From Candidatus Obscuribacter sp. (lineage in GTDB: Bacteria; Cyanobacteriota; Vampirovibrionia; Obscuribacterales; Obscuribacteraceae), in the NCBI GenBank assembly GCA_021772135.1, contig JADYXQ010000138.1, positions 1 to 64,000 on the forward strand: a stretch of 64,000 nucleotides of DNA, written 5' to 3'. The position numbers and the translations under genes are program-made. Below are positions 1-10,162 of the stretch, in pieces (the stretch's first letter is position 1; each line of letters starts with the position of its first letter). Below the pieces are notes generated by a model. The model saw only the letters and a program-made list of their open reading frames with translations, was not told where the DNA came from and made no database searches.

Positions 1-422
1 GTCAAAAGCAACACTAAAGGTATGCAAAGGAAGGCGGCCTGATTAAAGTTTTTCAAAGAAAAGTAGCCGGCAATCCAGCCAATCACGGGATAAGCAATGG
101 GATAAACCGGAATTACCGAGGCGCTCAGAGCGGCGAAGAAGGCACCAATCAAGGCTCCCGATGGTGAACCTGACAATAGCTGGCGCACCAGAATGGCGCT
201 GAAATTCGACATGCGCAGCTCGTCGTTGGTAGGCTTGGACATCGGTGAGCCAAAAGTTACGCCCCAGATGATGGTCATGGTGAGAGGCAAATTGCAAAGC
301 ACATCACCGAAACGGAATTTACTTAAAAGCGCTAGCTGAATGAGCCAGACCAGTATGACCAGAAATGCGGCCAGACCAATTTCGCTTATGCGTTTGCGAC
401 TGCGCATGGAACCTAAAATCAT
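1..422 (-). CDS. mreD: MreD, rod-shape inner-membrane protein (3' end cut off)
   Basis: Reading the minus strand from an ATG two bases after the mreC stop gives an open frame of 140 codons that runs off the window. The product is very hydrophobic, beginning MILGSMRSRKRISEIG and holding several predicted membrane helices (for example AAFLVILVWLIQLALL and a Gly/Ala-rich segment around SPSGALIGAFFAALSA). Sequence alone is weakly diagnostic, since MreD diverges quickly, but the position directly after mreB and mreC in the same direction is the classical mreBCD order. MreD would link cytoplasmic MreB and periplasmic MreC to the lateral-wall peptidoglycan machinery. A second ATG five codons further in is an equally possible start. 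The C-terminus lies outside the window. Confidence 0.72.
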   Translation of the reverse strand, partial: MILGSMRSRKRISEIGLAAFLVILVWLIQLALLSKFRFGDVLCNLPLTMTIIWGVTFGSPMSKPTNDELRMSNFSAILVRQLLSGSPSGALIGAFFAALSASVIPVYPIAYPVIGWIAGYFSLKNFNQAAFLCIPLVLLL

Positions 423-424
423 AC

Positions 425-1249
425 TCAGTGCTCCAGGGGCGGCAGCACCAGTACCTGACTGATGTCGTAGCAATTTTCAGAGAGTTTGATGTCGATTTGC
501 ATTGAGCCGCTGTTATTGGCGTCACGACGCACCGCCGCCACGGTGCCGACCGGATGATTATCAGGGAAAGTACCGGCTTTCCCCAGAGTCACCACTTTGT
601 CACCCACGTCTACATTTGTGCCGCTGGGCACATAATCAATGCGCGCTAAATTTTGATAATTACCAACAAGAATGCCTGTCAGACCCAGCCTTGGCACAAG
701 TACGCCGATTTTTTGCTCGGGGTCGGTGACCAGGCGCACTACGCTGGCGTGATCGTCTACTTTCACCACTTGCCCGACCACTCCGGCAATTGAAATGACT
801 GCCGAGCCTACAGTGATTTTATCGGTCTTGCCTTTGTCGATTACGACTTGCTGAAACCAATTGTCGGGGTTACGACCGTCGACTTCGGCGGCCACAGTAA
901 CCCGTCCCGAGCGAGTTCTCAGGCCAAGCAAAGTGCGCAAGCGATCAGTGTCGCGCGACTGCTGCTTAAGTCTGGCGAGTTCTAATTCGTTTTTGGCCAG
1001 CTTGCTTTCTAAGGTACGAATACGCGAAGAAGCATTGAGTAATTGTTCAGCCAGATTTCTTGTGGAAACGAATGAATATTCGCCTTTGGCATAAATAGAA
1101 GAAAACCAGCTCGATGAAGAAAGGGCCATACCGCTCACCGGAACTGCCACCATTAAGATCAGCATGATCAAGAAGAGATACTCAGCAACCGACTGAGATT
1201 GAGCCTCGAGGTCAGACTCGTTTCTAACAGCCAAATCTATTCTCCTCAA
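425..1249 (-). CDS. mreC: MreC, rod-shape-determining protein
   Basis: A 274-residue bitopic membrane protein: a short cytoplasmic N-terminus, one membrane helix at about residues 22-42, a coiled-coil stretch at about 60-105 (NLAEQLLNASSRIRTLESKL), then the periplasmic beta domains of the MreC family, with the typical segment GSAVISIAGVVGQVVKVDD followed by VRLVTDPEQKIGVLV. Length is normal for the family. MreC is a periplasmic scaffold that couples MreB filaments to penicillin-binding proteins and RodA. It starts 18 bases after mreB and ends two bases before mreD, so the three are almost certainly one transcription unit. Confidence 0.95.
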   Translation of the reverse strand: MRRIDLAVRNESDLEAQSQSVAEYLFLIMLILMVAVPVSGMALSSSSWFSSIYAKGEYSFVSTRNLAEQLLNASSRIRTLESKLAKNELELARLKQQSRDTDRLRTLLGLRTRSGRVTVAAEVDGRNPDNWFQQVVIDKGKTDKITVGSAVISIAGVVGQVVKVDDHASVVRLVTDPEQKIGVLVPRLGLTGILVGNYQNLARIDYVPSGTNVDVGDKVVTLGKAGTFPDNHPVGTVAAVRRDANNSGSMQIDIKLSENCYDISQVLVLPPLEH

Positions 1250-1267
1250 GCCGCGTTAATTGCGAAT

Positions 1268-2299
1268 CTACTTACGAAATATGCACTGTTCAAGAACGCG
1301 CCTATAGCTAGGGTCTGTCAGCATCTTGCCTGTGCCTATGGCCACCGATGACAGCGGATCATCAGCGACAAAAACAGGAACTTCGGTTTCGCTGGAAATC
1401 AGTTCGTCCAGGCCTTGCAAAAGTGCGCCACCACCAGTGAGGACAATGCCGCGGTTGAAAATATCTGCCGCTAATTCAGGAGGAGTGCGTTCGAGTGTGC
1501 GTTTGACGGCTTCAACAATGGCCCAGAGCGGCTCTTGCATGGCCTCGCGCACTTCGCCGCGACTAATGGTTATTGTGCGGGGCATGCCGTTTAAAAGGCT
1601 GAGCCCGCGCACATCGATTTTGTCGTTATCAGCGGTTTTAAAAGCTGAACCAACCCGAAACTTGATTTCTTCAGCGGTGCGCTCACCAATGGCGAGACTG
1701 TGTACTTTTTTCAAATAGAAAACAATCGACTCACTCAATTCATCGCCGGCAATGCGAATTGATTCATTGACGACAATTCCAGAAAGACTGATAACAGCCA
1801 CTTCAGTGGTACCGCCACCGATGTCGACAATCATTGAACCAGTCGGTTCCACCACCGGTAGTGAGGCGCCTATAGCGGCGGCCATTGGTTCTTCCGGAAG
1901 ATAAATAAGATTAGCCCGGGCATTTTCAGCCGCTGATTTAATTGCAATGCGCTCTACTGATGTCACGCCGGAAGGCACTCCGATAGCCATATCTGGATTT
2001 TTGATACCACCAGCACCGGTGACCCGTTCGACAAATTTCTTAAGCATGATCTTGGCGTATTCCAGATCGGCGATCACACCATTTTGCAAAGGCCTGATGG
2101 CGCGAATGCCCTGCGGCGTGCGGCCAATCATGGCTCTGGCTTCCTCACCGACCCAGAGCACCATGTTGGTGTTTTCGTCTATGGCGACCACAGATGGCTC
2201 GCGCAAAACAACACCTTTATCGTGCACATAAATGAGCGTGTTTGACGTGCCCAAGTCGATACCGATGCCGTGCCAGAAGAAACTCTTGAACCAGACCAC
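1268..2299 (-). CDS. mreB: MreB, actin-like cell-shape protein
   Basis: 343 residues, full length for MreB. Actin-fold nucleotide-binding motifs are present: phosphate-1 loop GIDLGTSNTLIYV near the N-terminus, phosphate-2 IVDIGGGTTEVAVISL, and the adenosine motif GIVLTGGGALLQGLDEL near the C-terminus. The N-terminal MVWFKSFFWHGIG is hydrophobic and aromatic, consistent with the membrane-binding region of MreB. It forms ATP-dependent filaments beneath the inner membrane that steer side-wall synthesis. The start is a GTG with GGAG five bases upstream. It heads the mreBCD unit. Its leader contains a short 12-base-period repeat, described separately. Confidence 0.98.
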   Translation of the reverse strand: MVWFKSFFWHGIGIDLGTSNTLIYVHDKGVVLREPSVVAIDENTNMVLWVGEEARAMIGRTPQGIRAIRPLQNGVIADLEYAKIMLKKFVERVTGAGGIKNPDMAIGVPSGVTSVERIAIKSAAENARANLIYLPEEPMAAAIGASLPVVEPTGSMIVDIGGGTTEVAVISLSGIVVNESIRIAGDELSESIVFYLKKVHSLAIGERTAEEIKFRVGSAFKTADNDKIDVRGLSLLNGMPRTITISRGEVREAMQEPLWAIVEAVKRTLERTPPELAADIFNRGIVLTGGGALLQGLDELISSETEVPVFVADDPLSSVAIGTGKMLTDPSYRRVLEQCIFRK

Positions 2300-2360
2300 T
2301 GTTACTCCAAATATTGCCCACTAGAGAATGCTTAGTAGATATCGTCTGATTGCATCAACA

Positions 2361-2383
2361 ATATAATCGCCGATATAATCGCC
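2361..2383. repeat. Two 11-bp direct repeats in the mreB leader
   Basis: ATATAATCGCC occurs at 2361-2371 and again at 2373-2383, a period of 12 bases, 60-80 bases upstream of the mreB GTG. On the coding (minus) strand the unit reads GGCGATTATAT. It could be a duplicated regulator site, or the AT-rich parts could contribute a promoter. Only the repeat itself is directly visible. Confidence 0.6.
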
Positions 2384-2402
2384 ACAGGGCCCTAGTTTAG
2401 CA

Positions 2403-2627
2403 CTATTTGGCCTTTCTGGCGCGATATCCGAGAATGGCTGAGCGCAGTAAAGTCATTTCTGAGCCGTCTTCTTGCTTGATATGGAAGGCTTCTTCGTCAA
2501 ACCAGCGTAAAGAGCCGACATACTTGTTTTTGCCGTCAAGCGATAAAAATTCGAGCACCGTTTCAGCTCGAATAAACTTCTGCAACTCGGCCGTGGTCGG
2601 AGTTTTGTTGTCTTGGGTAATCGACAT
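2403..2627 (-). CDS. hfq: Hfq-like RNA-binding protein (cyanobacterial type)
   Basis: 74 residues. The layout resembles the short divergent Hfq of cyanobacteria: an N-terminal helix (TAELQKFIRAETVLEFLSL), then five short strands of an Sm fold (VLEFLSLDGKNKYVGSLRWFDEEAFHIKQ, with TLLRSAILGYR at the Sm2 position where cyanobacterial proteins have an IWRHAL-like segment). The enterobacterial YKHA Sm2 motif is absent, as in cyanobacterial Hfq. Hfq normally forms a hexamer; the cyanobacterial form acts with type IV pili rather than as a classic sRNA chaperone, and whether this one does either is unknown. The start lies three bases after the stop of the upstream glycosyltransferase gene, suggesting co-translation. 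Confidence 0.7.
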   Translation of the reverse strand: MSITQDNKTPTTAELQKFIRAETVLEFLSLDGKNKYVGSLRWFDEEAFHIKQEDGSEMTLLRSAILGYRARKAK

Positions 2628-2630
2628 TTT

Positions 2631-3869
2631 TTATTCTGTCAGGTCTCGGCTGAGCAATTGCCCAGAGCGGCTGTCAATTTGCCCATCTTCAGACTCGATG
2701 GTTTTGTGCATATTAACCACATAGCGACGGCCTTTCCAGTTCACCTGCCCGCCTGTATGCACTAGATATGCCGAATGCAGATAAAGGGCGCTGATGGTCA
2801 TGCAACCAAAGGGCGTGAGGAAAAAGTGATACCATTTCAAACCGGCATGGTGGCAAGAAGTTCTTTTTTGCCAGAGAGCGAGCACGGCAATTTGAACCGC
2901 CACAAGGGCCGTAAGCCCCAGGAGCACCTGATCGATATCTCCGCTGACATAGCGAGATATGACGTAGCCCAGATAAAGCCATGGCAAAACAACCACGCAA
3001 TTCATCAGAATAATCATCATCAGTAAATTAGAGATTTTGCTCTCTATAAAGGAATAAAGATTCTTGGTCCATCCCATCCAGAGCGATTCCAGGTCGGTAT
3101 ACATGCGCACCGAATAGAGACTCTTACCATCGGCCACTTCAATCTTGAAGCCTTTCTCTTTGAAAACCCTGGCGATGGCATGGTCTTCCACAATTTCATC
3201 CCGTACGCTCTGGTGGCCACCGGCGGCTAGATAGCTGCTGCGGCGGCAAAGTATATATTGACCGTAAGCATAAGCGCGGGTGTTTTTGGGATTGTTGACG
3301 GCGTGAAATGGATCGCCGATTAAAAACGAACTGAGCAAGACCGGCATGATTAGCCGCTCTGAGAAGCTGCCTAATTCCTGCATAGGCACAAAAGACATCA
3401 AGTCGACTTTGTTGTCGATGGCATGAGTAACCGAATCTCGCAGAGAGTTGGCATGGTGATAAGTGTCGGCATCAGTAAAAATGAAGAACTCGCCTGAGGC
3501 GTGGCCGACAGCGTGGGCCAGGGCGTTACATTTACCAATCCAACCAGGGGGCGCATCTTTGCCTTTGACATACTTGACTCGATCATCGCTTTCAGCAATG
3601 CTTTGAATTATTTGCCCGGTGGAATCGGTTGAGCGATCGTCAATAACAATGAGCTCAAAGTTCGGATAATTTTGCTTGAGCAAAGATTCAAGACAACGCC
3701 TGATTTTGCCTTCTTCGTTGCGAGCCGGCACCAGTACAGAGATAAACGGCAAATCACGATCGCTGCGTCGGCTGGTTTCGATGGGCTTGAGCAGCACGTA
3801 ATAAATCAGGGTGGCTCCGTAGAGCACCATAATAGACAAAGTTGTGATCAGGAAAATACTCAGGAGCAC
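2631..3869 (-). CDS. Membrane-bound family 2 glycosyltransferase (HpnB/CrtQ-like)
   Basis: 412 residues. An N-terminal membrane helix (about 1-24) precedes a GT-A catalytic domain: nucleotide-binding start ISVLVPARNEEGKIRRCLES, IDDRSTD, the metal-binding DxD in FTDADTYH, and an acidic ED in VEDHAIARVF. Three membrane helices follow in the C-terminal third. The architecture fits GT2 enzymes such as the hopanoid-associated HpnB or carotenoid/lipid glycosyltransferases, which add sugars to lipids at the membrane. No hopanoid or carotenoid genes lie nearby, so the acceptor is unknown. The start is GTG with no clear Shine-Dalgarno, six bases after the dehydrogenase stop, so coupling is likely; an ATG 13 codons in is an alternative. 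Confidence 0.8.
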   Translation of the reverse strand: MLLSIFLITTLSIMVLYGATLIYYVLLKPIETSRRSDRDLPFISVLVPARNEEGKIRRCLESLLKQNYPNFELIVIDDRSTDSTGQIIQSIAESDDRVKYVKGKDAPPGWIGKCNALAHAVGHASGEFFIFTDADTYHHANSLRDSVTHAIDNKVDLMSFVPMQELGSFSERLIMPVLLSSFLIGDPFHAVNNPKNTRAYAYGQYILCRRSSYLAAGGHQSVRDEIVEDHAIARVFKEKGFKIEVADGKSLYSVRMYTDLESLWMGWTKNLYSFIESKISNLLMMIILMNCVVVLPWLYLGYVISRYVSGDIDQVLLGLTALVAVQIAVLALWQKRTSCHHAGLKWYHFFLTPFGCMTISALYLHSAYLVHTGGQVNWKGRRYVVNMHKTIESEDGQIDSRSGQLLSRDLTE

Positions 3870-3875
3870 TTCTAA

Positions 3876-4745
3876 TTAACCACCGTATTCATAGAATCCC
3901 TTGCCGGTTTTTTTACCTAAATGACCAGCCGCCACCAGTTGTTTAATTACAGGACAGGGTCTGTATTTCGGATCTCCAAAGCCTTCCTGCAATGTCTCCA
4001 GAATATGCAAACAAACATCAAGACCGATGAAATCTGCCAGAGCTAAAGGGCCCATCGGATGATTATAGCCAAGCTTCATTCCCGTATCGATTTCGTCGGC
4101 GCTGGACAGTCCTTCCATCAGCGCAAACGCAGCTTCATTGATTAGCACCAGGCCAAGCCTAGTTGTGATAAATCCTGGAAAGTCTTTCGAACAAATGAGC
4201 GTCTTACCAAGCTCCTCACCAAACTTTTTCACCTTTGTCAGAGTTTCATCGCTGGTGTCAAAACCAGGAATTAATTCCACCAGTTTCATGACGTGGGCTG
4301 GTGAGAAGAAATGCATACCGATAAATTGGCGCGATCGCTTAGTAGACGCTGCCAGGGTGGTTATTGGCAGTGAAGAAGTATTTGAGGCAAAAATGGTCTC
4401 TTTCTTGCAAATGTTGTCAAGGCGCTTGAAAAGGTCTTTTTTAATAGCCAGGTTTTCGGCAATGGCTTCAATGACGATATCGCAGTGTGCAGCTAACTTG
4501 TCAGACTGGGTGGTGTGTATGCGCTTCTTTAAATCGGCGAGCTGGTCTGCATTGAGAAAACCTTTCTCTACACTCGATTTACCAAATTTATCGATAGTAG
4601 CTTCAGCTTTAGCTAGCTGAGCTTCAGAAATATCATAAATCTGCACGCTGGCAGATGTTTTTGAAGCAACCAAAAAAGCGATGGCTGATCCCATGAAGCC
4701 GCTGCCGGCTACAAAGACAGTCGGAAAAGTACTGGCTCCTGCCAT
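3876..4745 (-). CDS. 3-hydroxyacyl-CoA (3-hydroxybutyryl-CoA) dehydrogenase
   Basis: The ATG at 4745 is preferred over the longer frame from 4814 because GAGG lies six bases before it; this gives 289 residues, the usual length of the stand-alone enzyme. N-terminal Rossmann fold with VFVAGSGFMGSAIAFLVAS (GxGxxG), substrate loop ASNTSSLPIT, catalytic histidine region IGMHFFSPAHVMKLVELI, and a C-terminal helical domain with NHPMGPLALADFIGLDV and GKKTGKGFYEY. It interconverts acetoacetyl-CoA/3-hydroxyacyl-CoA with NAD(P)H in fatty-acid oxidation or butyrate/PHB metabolism. No thiolase or crotonase is in the window, so direction and pathway are open. Confidence 0.93.
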   Translation of the reverse strand: MAGASTFPTVFVAGSGFMGSAIAFLVASKTSASVQIYDISEAQLAKAEATIDKFGKSSVEKGFLNADQLADLKKRIHTTQSDKLAAHCDIVIEAIAENLAIKKDLFKRLDNICKKETIFASNTSSLPITTLAASTKRSRQFIGMHFFSPAHVMKLVELIPGFDTSDETLTKVKKFGEELGKTLICSKDFPGFITTRLGLVLINEAAFALMEGLSSADEIDTGMKLGYNHPMGPLALADFIGLDVCLHILETLQEGFGDPKYRPCPVIKQLVAAGHLGKKTGKGFYEYGG

Positions 4746-4883
4746 CTCAAACCTCGAAGTTTCCCGCAATTTCACCAGTATTCTGGCGAACCTCTCAGAT
4801 CCTACCATCAACACAGGGCTGAACCCGCTTTACCCAACACTGTGACAACTGTCTTGCTCCGCGCAAAAACTGTTTCGAACCGG

Positions 4884-4945
4884 GTAATCAGGAGGAAATC
4901 ATAAGATCTGCTCAAATTATATAAATGAGTTTAACTCCTGGTTAC
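4884..4945. promoter_or_regulatory. Long inverted repeat in the divergent dehydrogenase/carboxylase spacer
   Basis: The 343-base spacer between the divergent dehydrogenase (4745) and carboxylase (5089) genes contains GTAATCAGGAG at 4884-4894 and CTCCTGGTTAC at 4935-4945, complementary at 10 of 11 positions. Inside lies a smaller CTCA/TGAG pair around an AT-rich loop. It could be a paired operator or a leader-RNA hairpin for the plus-strand operon. No regulator gene is adjacent. Nothing else in the spacer is convincing. Confidence 0.45.
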
Positions 4946-5088
4946 AGTCAATGAAAGAATATGCAGAAGCAATATCGATCGAGCTCAAGATTAACGAAAA
5001 GCCCAAACTGAAACCTGGATCGATATCCATTCGGACTGTAAAGAGAGCACCTGAGCCCTCACCCACACACCATCGAGGAATTTTTCCC

Positions 5089-6936
5089 ATGTTCAAAAAG
5101 GTACTGATTGCTAACCGCGGCGAAATCGCAGTGAGAGTGATTCAAGCCTGCCGCGAATTAGGTTTGGCTACTGTGGCAATTTTTTCTGAACCGGATAAAG
5201 ACGGCAAACACGTCAAGATGGCCACAGAGCAGTGGCGTCTTGAGGGGCAACCGGCCAAAGTTTATCTTGATGGGGCGCAAATTCTTGATATTGCAAAGCG
5301 AGCCGGTGCTGATGCCATTCACCCTGGTTATGGATTCTTAGCAGAAAATGCTGACTTCGCCAGGCAGTGCGGCGAGGCCGGAGTTAAGTTCATCGGACCA
5401 AGCCCTGAAGTAATTCATAAAATGGGCTCAAAAATCGAGTCACGACGGGTAATGGAAAAAGCAGGGGTACCTGTGGTCCCAGGCACCACCGATCCTGTAA
5501 CCACCGCTGAAGAAGTACGCAGTTTAGGTAAAAAATATGGTTATCCCATTGCTATTAAGGCTAGTGCCGGCGGCGGTGGCAGAGGCTTGCGCGTGGTGCG
5601 CAAAGAAGAAGATGTTGAGCAAGCGCTAGCTGGAGCACAGCGAGAAGGAGCCAGCTATTTTGGTAGCGATGAAGTCTATGTAGAAAAATACCTGGATCAT
5701 CCCCGACATATCGAAGTGCAGATTATCGCCGACGAACATGGCAATATCGTGCACCTTTACGAACGTGATTGCTCCAGTCAAAGACGCCACCAAAAACTTT
5801 TAGAAGAAGCGCCTGCGGCTAAACTCAACCAAGAGCTGCGTGGTCGCCTGACCGCAGCAGCCGTGAAAGGGGCAAAGGCTCTGGGATATTCGTCAGCCGG
5901 CACAGTCGAGTGCATGGTCTCCGGCAATGAATTTTATTTTCTCGAAGTCAATACTCGCATTCAAGTTGAGCATCCAATTACCGAGATGGTAACTGGAATA
6001 GATATCGTCAAAGAACAACTGCTGGTCGCCAGTGGCAAACCATTATCTTTTAAACAAGAAGATATTGAACCACGCGGACACGCGATTGAATGCCGCATAA
6101 ACGCTGAAGATCCGCTTAAGAATTTCATGCCCAGCCCCGGCGCCCTGACTCGCTTTGAACTGCCGCACCATCCCTGGGTACGCGTAGATACGGCCTGCTA
6201 TCCCGGTTATACGATTTTGCCTTTCTATGATTCACTGCTGGCCAAGCTGGTTGTCTGGGGTAGAAATAGAGAAGAAGCCATTGAGCGCACAAGGGTGGCA
6301 TTGAAACACTTCATCATTGAAGGAGTAGCCACCACTATTCCATTTCATATCGCCATGCTTGACGATGCTGCTTTTCTGTCCGGCGACGTTTTCACAACGT
6401 ACGTGGAACAAGAATTTATGAAGCGTTTCACGGCGGCGGCGGCCGAAAAAAGTCAGAGCGAAAAAGTCGCAGCCACCGCTCCTGGTGCCAACGGCAACGG
6501 TTCGCACAGTCAATCTGCATCCGGCAGTGCCGAAATCGCCATGATCGAAAGAGCCGACACGAGAAGCTTTGAAGTAGACGTCAATCAAAAAATCTTCAAA
6601 GTTGCCGTAACTGAAATGATTGATCCGGCTAAACCAAGATTGGTACAGACCGTCAGAGCGGGGGCCAAAGCAGCTGCACCGGTAAAGGAGCGCGCTGCTA
6701 AAAGTGCATCAGCTGCTGGTACCGGCAAAGTGCAATCAACCATGCACGGGCTTGTTAAAGAAATCATGGTGAAGGAAGGCGCTGCAGTTAAGACCGGCGA
6801 GAAAATCATGATTTTTGAAGCTATGAAAATGGAGTCTGACATACTTGCTGATCGCGACGGAATCGTCAAAGAAATAAACGTAAAATCTGGCCAAACTGTA
6901 GACGCTCACTCACTTTTGCTGGTGATCGGCGACTGA
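5089..6936 (+). CDS. Acyl-CoA carboxylase alpha subunit: biotin carboxylase fused to biotin carrier domain
   Basis: Starts at MFKKVLIANRGEIAVRVI, where GAGGA lies eight bases upstream; the frame is open back to an ATG at 4951 but without a ribosome site there. 615 residues: biotin carboxylase at 1 to about 445 (KASAGGGGRGLRVV ATP-grasp loop; EVNTRIQVEHPITEMVTG), a low-complexity Ala/Ser/Gly linker, a short beta region RSFEVDVNQKIFKVAV, and a biotinyl domain at about 545-615 with EAMKMESD (biotinylated Lys near 580). It carboxylates its own biotin with ATP and bicarbonate, for transfer to an acyl-CoA, pyruvate or similar acceptor by a separate subunit. No carboxyltransferase is adjacent; AccA and AccD are encoded at 21-23 kb. 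It could therefore be the general acetyl-CoA carboxylase half or part of a propionyl-type enzyme. Confidence 0.93.
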   Translation: MFKKVLIANRGEIAVRVIQACRELGLATVAIFSEPDKDGKHVKMATEQWRLEGQPAKVYLDGAQILDIAKRAGADAIHPGYGFLAENADFARQCGEAGVKFIGPSPEVIHKMGSKIESRRVMEKAGVPVVPGTTDPVTTAEEVRSLGKKYGYPIAIKASAGGGGRGLRVVRKEEDVEQALAGAQREGASYFGSDEVYVEKYLDHPRHIEVQIIADEHGNIVHLYERDCSSQRRHQKLLEEAPAAKLNQELRGRLTAAAVKGAKALGYSSAGTVECMVSGNEFYFLEVNTRIQVEHPITEMVTGIDIVKEQLLVASGKPLSFKQEDIEPRGHAIECRINAEDPLKNFMPSPGALTRFELPHHPWVRVDTACYPGYTILPFYDSLLAKLVVWGRNREEAIERTRVALKHFIIEGVATTIPFHIAMLDDAAFLSGDVFTTYVEQEFMKRFTAAAAEKSQSEKVAATAPGANGNGSHSQSASGSAEIAMIERADTRSFEVDVNQKIFKVAVTEMIDPAKPRLVQTVRAGAKAAAPVKERAAKSASAAGTGKVQSTMHGLVKEIMVKEGAAVKTGEKIMIFEAMKMESDILADRDGIVKEINVKSGQTVDAHSLLLVIGD

Positions 6937-6970
6937 TTGCGTAAATAACTAGAAAATTAGAGGTGTCTTT

Positions 6971-7456
6971 TTGTCAGCGAATATGCGAATTGGCCAGGGT
7001 TACGACATTCACAAGTTGGTGGAAGGGCGCCCTTTGATTTTGGGCGGACTGACTATCCCTTTTGACAAAGGACCGCTTGGTCACTCAGATGGTGATGTTT
7101 TAATTCACGCCATTATTGACGCCCTTCTAGGTGCCCTTTCGCTGGGAGACATCGGCCAGCACTTCCCCCCCTCAGATGAACGCTATAAAGGCGCTAACTC
7201 TCTCGATATGCTGGCTCAGGTTAAAGGGTTTGTCACCAGCGAAGGATACGTAATCGGCAATATCGATTCAACCATAATTGTCGAGCAACCCAAAATGGCT
7301 CCCCATCTAGAATCTATTCGCAAGCTCTTAGCCGAAGTTTTAAACATCAACCTCGAGCGCGTAAGCGTTAAAGCGAAAACTCACGAAGGTCTCGACGAAA
7401 TTGGCAGAGGCAACGCCCTGGCCTGCCAGGCCATTGCTCTGCTTTATCAAGGCTGA
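6971..7456 (+). CDS. ispF: 2-C-methyl-D-erythritol 2,4-cyclodiphosphate synthase
   Basis: 161 residues, normal for IspF. Family signatures are clear: RIGQGYDIHKLVEGRPLILGG with the zinc-binding Asp-x-His, then HSDGDVLIHAIIDALLGA and GDIGQHFP. The enzyme forms MEcPP in the non-mevalonate isoprenoid pathway as a cytoplasmic trimer. The likely start is TTG at 6971, with AGAGGTG five bases ahead; ATG at 6983 is the alternative, with poorer spacing. It lies 34 bases after the carboxylase gene, probably in the same transcript, although the functions differ. Confidence 0.96.
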   Translation: MSANMRIGQGYDIHKLVEGRPLILGGLTIPFDKGPLGHSDGDVLIHAIIDALLGALSLGDIGQHFPPSDERYKGANSLDMLAQVKGFVTSEGYVIGNIDSTIIVEQPKMAPHLESIRKLLAEVLNINLERVSVKAKTHEGLDEIGRGNALACQAIALLYQG

Positions 7457-7468
7457 GACTTAAAAGAG

Positions 7469-8239
7469 TTAAGCCGGCAGTGAAAAGATTGGTCTATAGG
7501 TATTGCTGGCGGTGAATTTCACCGCCGTATCCAGCCACTTTTGCATTGCTTCATTTTCGAGGGCACGGTGCGGTGCCGCCATGCGTTCGATTGAAGCAGC
7601 GAGGGTGACCTCATCGGCGCTTTCCATCACAGTGAGAAATTGACCCACTGGTTTTGGCGCCTTTCCGGTCACTTTAGCATTGGCGTCCACCGGCGCACTG
7701 CCACTCCAGGTAGAGTAGCGCCGAAGTGCCGAGATGCCGGGAATGTCAGCCATCAACCTGGGCAAATAGGAAACTTGATACCACTGGCGAAATTCTTCTA
7801 CTTTCTCAGGCAAAACTTCGGAAGTAAAATAAAGCAGGTGCTGATTGGCAAAACGACCGGCAGCCGGCCGCCTGGAATGCTCATAAGTCAGCTGATAGTT
7901 CACCCGTGAAAATCCACTGACCTGCTCTTTCCAGCGCTTGAACTCAGCCATTTCTTCAGCCAAACCGGTGCGAGTAAATATTTCGTCGGTATTCTTTAAA
8001 GACTCAGTTGAAGCCAGTTCATAGATGGTCAAAAATTCTCCAGCGGCCGCTTCAGAAGCGGTGGTGGAAGCAGCGCGGTCAGACTGATAGCGCACGATGT
8101 TCTTCACTTCCGGAGCGACCGACAACAATTTCGGCAAATACTGATGCTGATAGAAGCGATCGAACTCTGCCTGCTTAGCCTGTTCCAGCGAGAATGCCAC
8201 CACCATTATCGGCGCCACCTGGGTCGACACGTCAATCAT
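7469..8239 (-). CDS. Unknown protein with two tandem ferredoxin-like (dimeric alpha-beta barrel) domains
   Basis: About 256 residues. The two halves resemble each other: FDRFYQHQYLPKLLSVAPEV followed by NIVRYQ in the first, and FRQWYQVSYLPRLMADIPGI followed by ALRRYS in the second, each later followed by a GEFLTIYEL / GQFLTVMES strand. This is the pattern of the EthD-like/DABB superfamily, in which small barrels bind or act on hydrophobic or aromatic ligands. The function is not known. ATG at 8239 has GAGGAG eight bases upstream; a TTG one codon earlier is also open. The gene lies 15 bases after the secreted protein gene and may share its transcript. Confidence 0.7.
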   Translation of the reverse strand: MIDVSTQVAPIMVVAFSLEQAKQAEFDRFYQHQYLPKLLSVAPEVKNIVRYQSDRAASTTASEAAAGEFLTIYELASTESLKNTDEIFTRTGLAEEMAEFKRWKEQVSGFSRVNYQLTYEHSRRPAAGRFANQHLLYFTSEVLPEKVEEFRQWYQVSYLPRLMADIPGISALRRYSTWSGSAPVDANAKVTGKAPKPVGQFLTVMESADEVTLAASIERMAAPHRALENEAMQKWLDTAVKFTASNTYRPIFSLPA

Positions 8240-8254
8240 CAAAAGCTCTCCTCA

Positions 8255-10020
<1,766 letters not shown>

Positions 10021-10162
10021 CTATTGTGCCACAAATATGAGCGCGAGCCTCAAATCCGCCCAGTCATCCATAAACACTGAAATGAACCGCCCGGCCACAA
10101 TCCAGTCAGCTAGGTCGGCGACGGCGTTGAGGATACAAGACAGGGAAGAAACGGCAATAAAT

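Noticed and set aside
4951-5088. 46-residue N-terminal extension of the biotin carboxylase
   Set aside because: Homology begins at MFKKVLIANRG with a good ribosome site at 5089; the upstream ATG has none.
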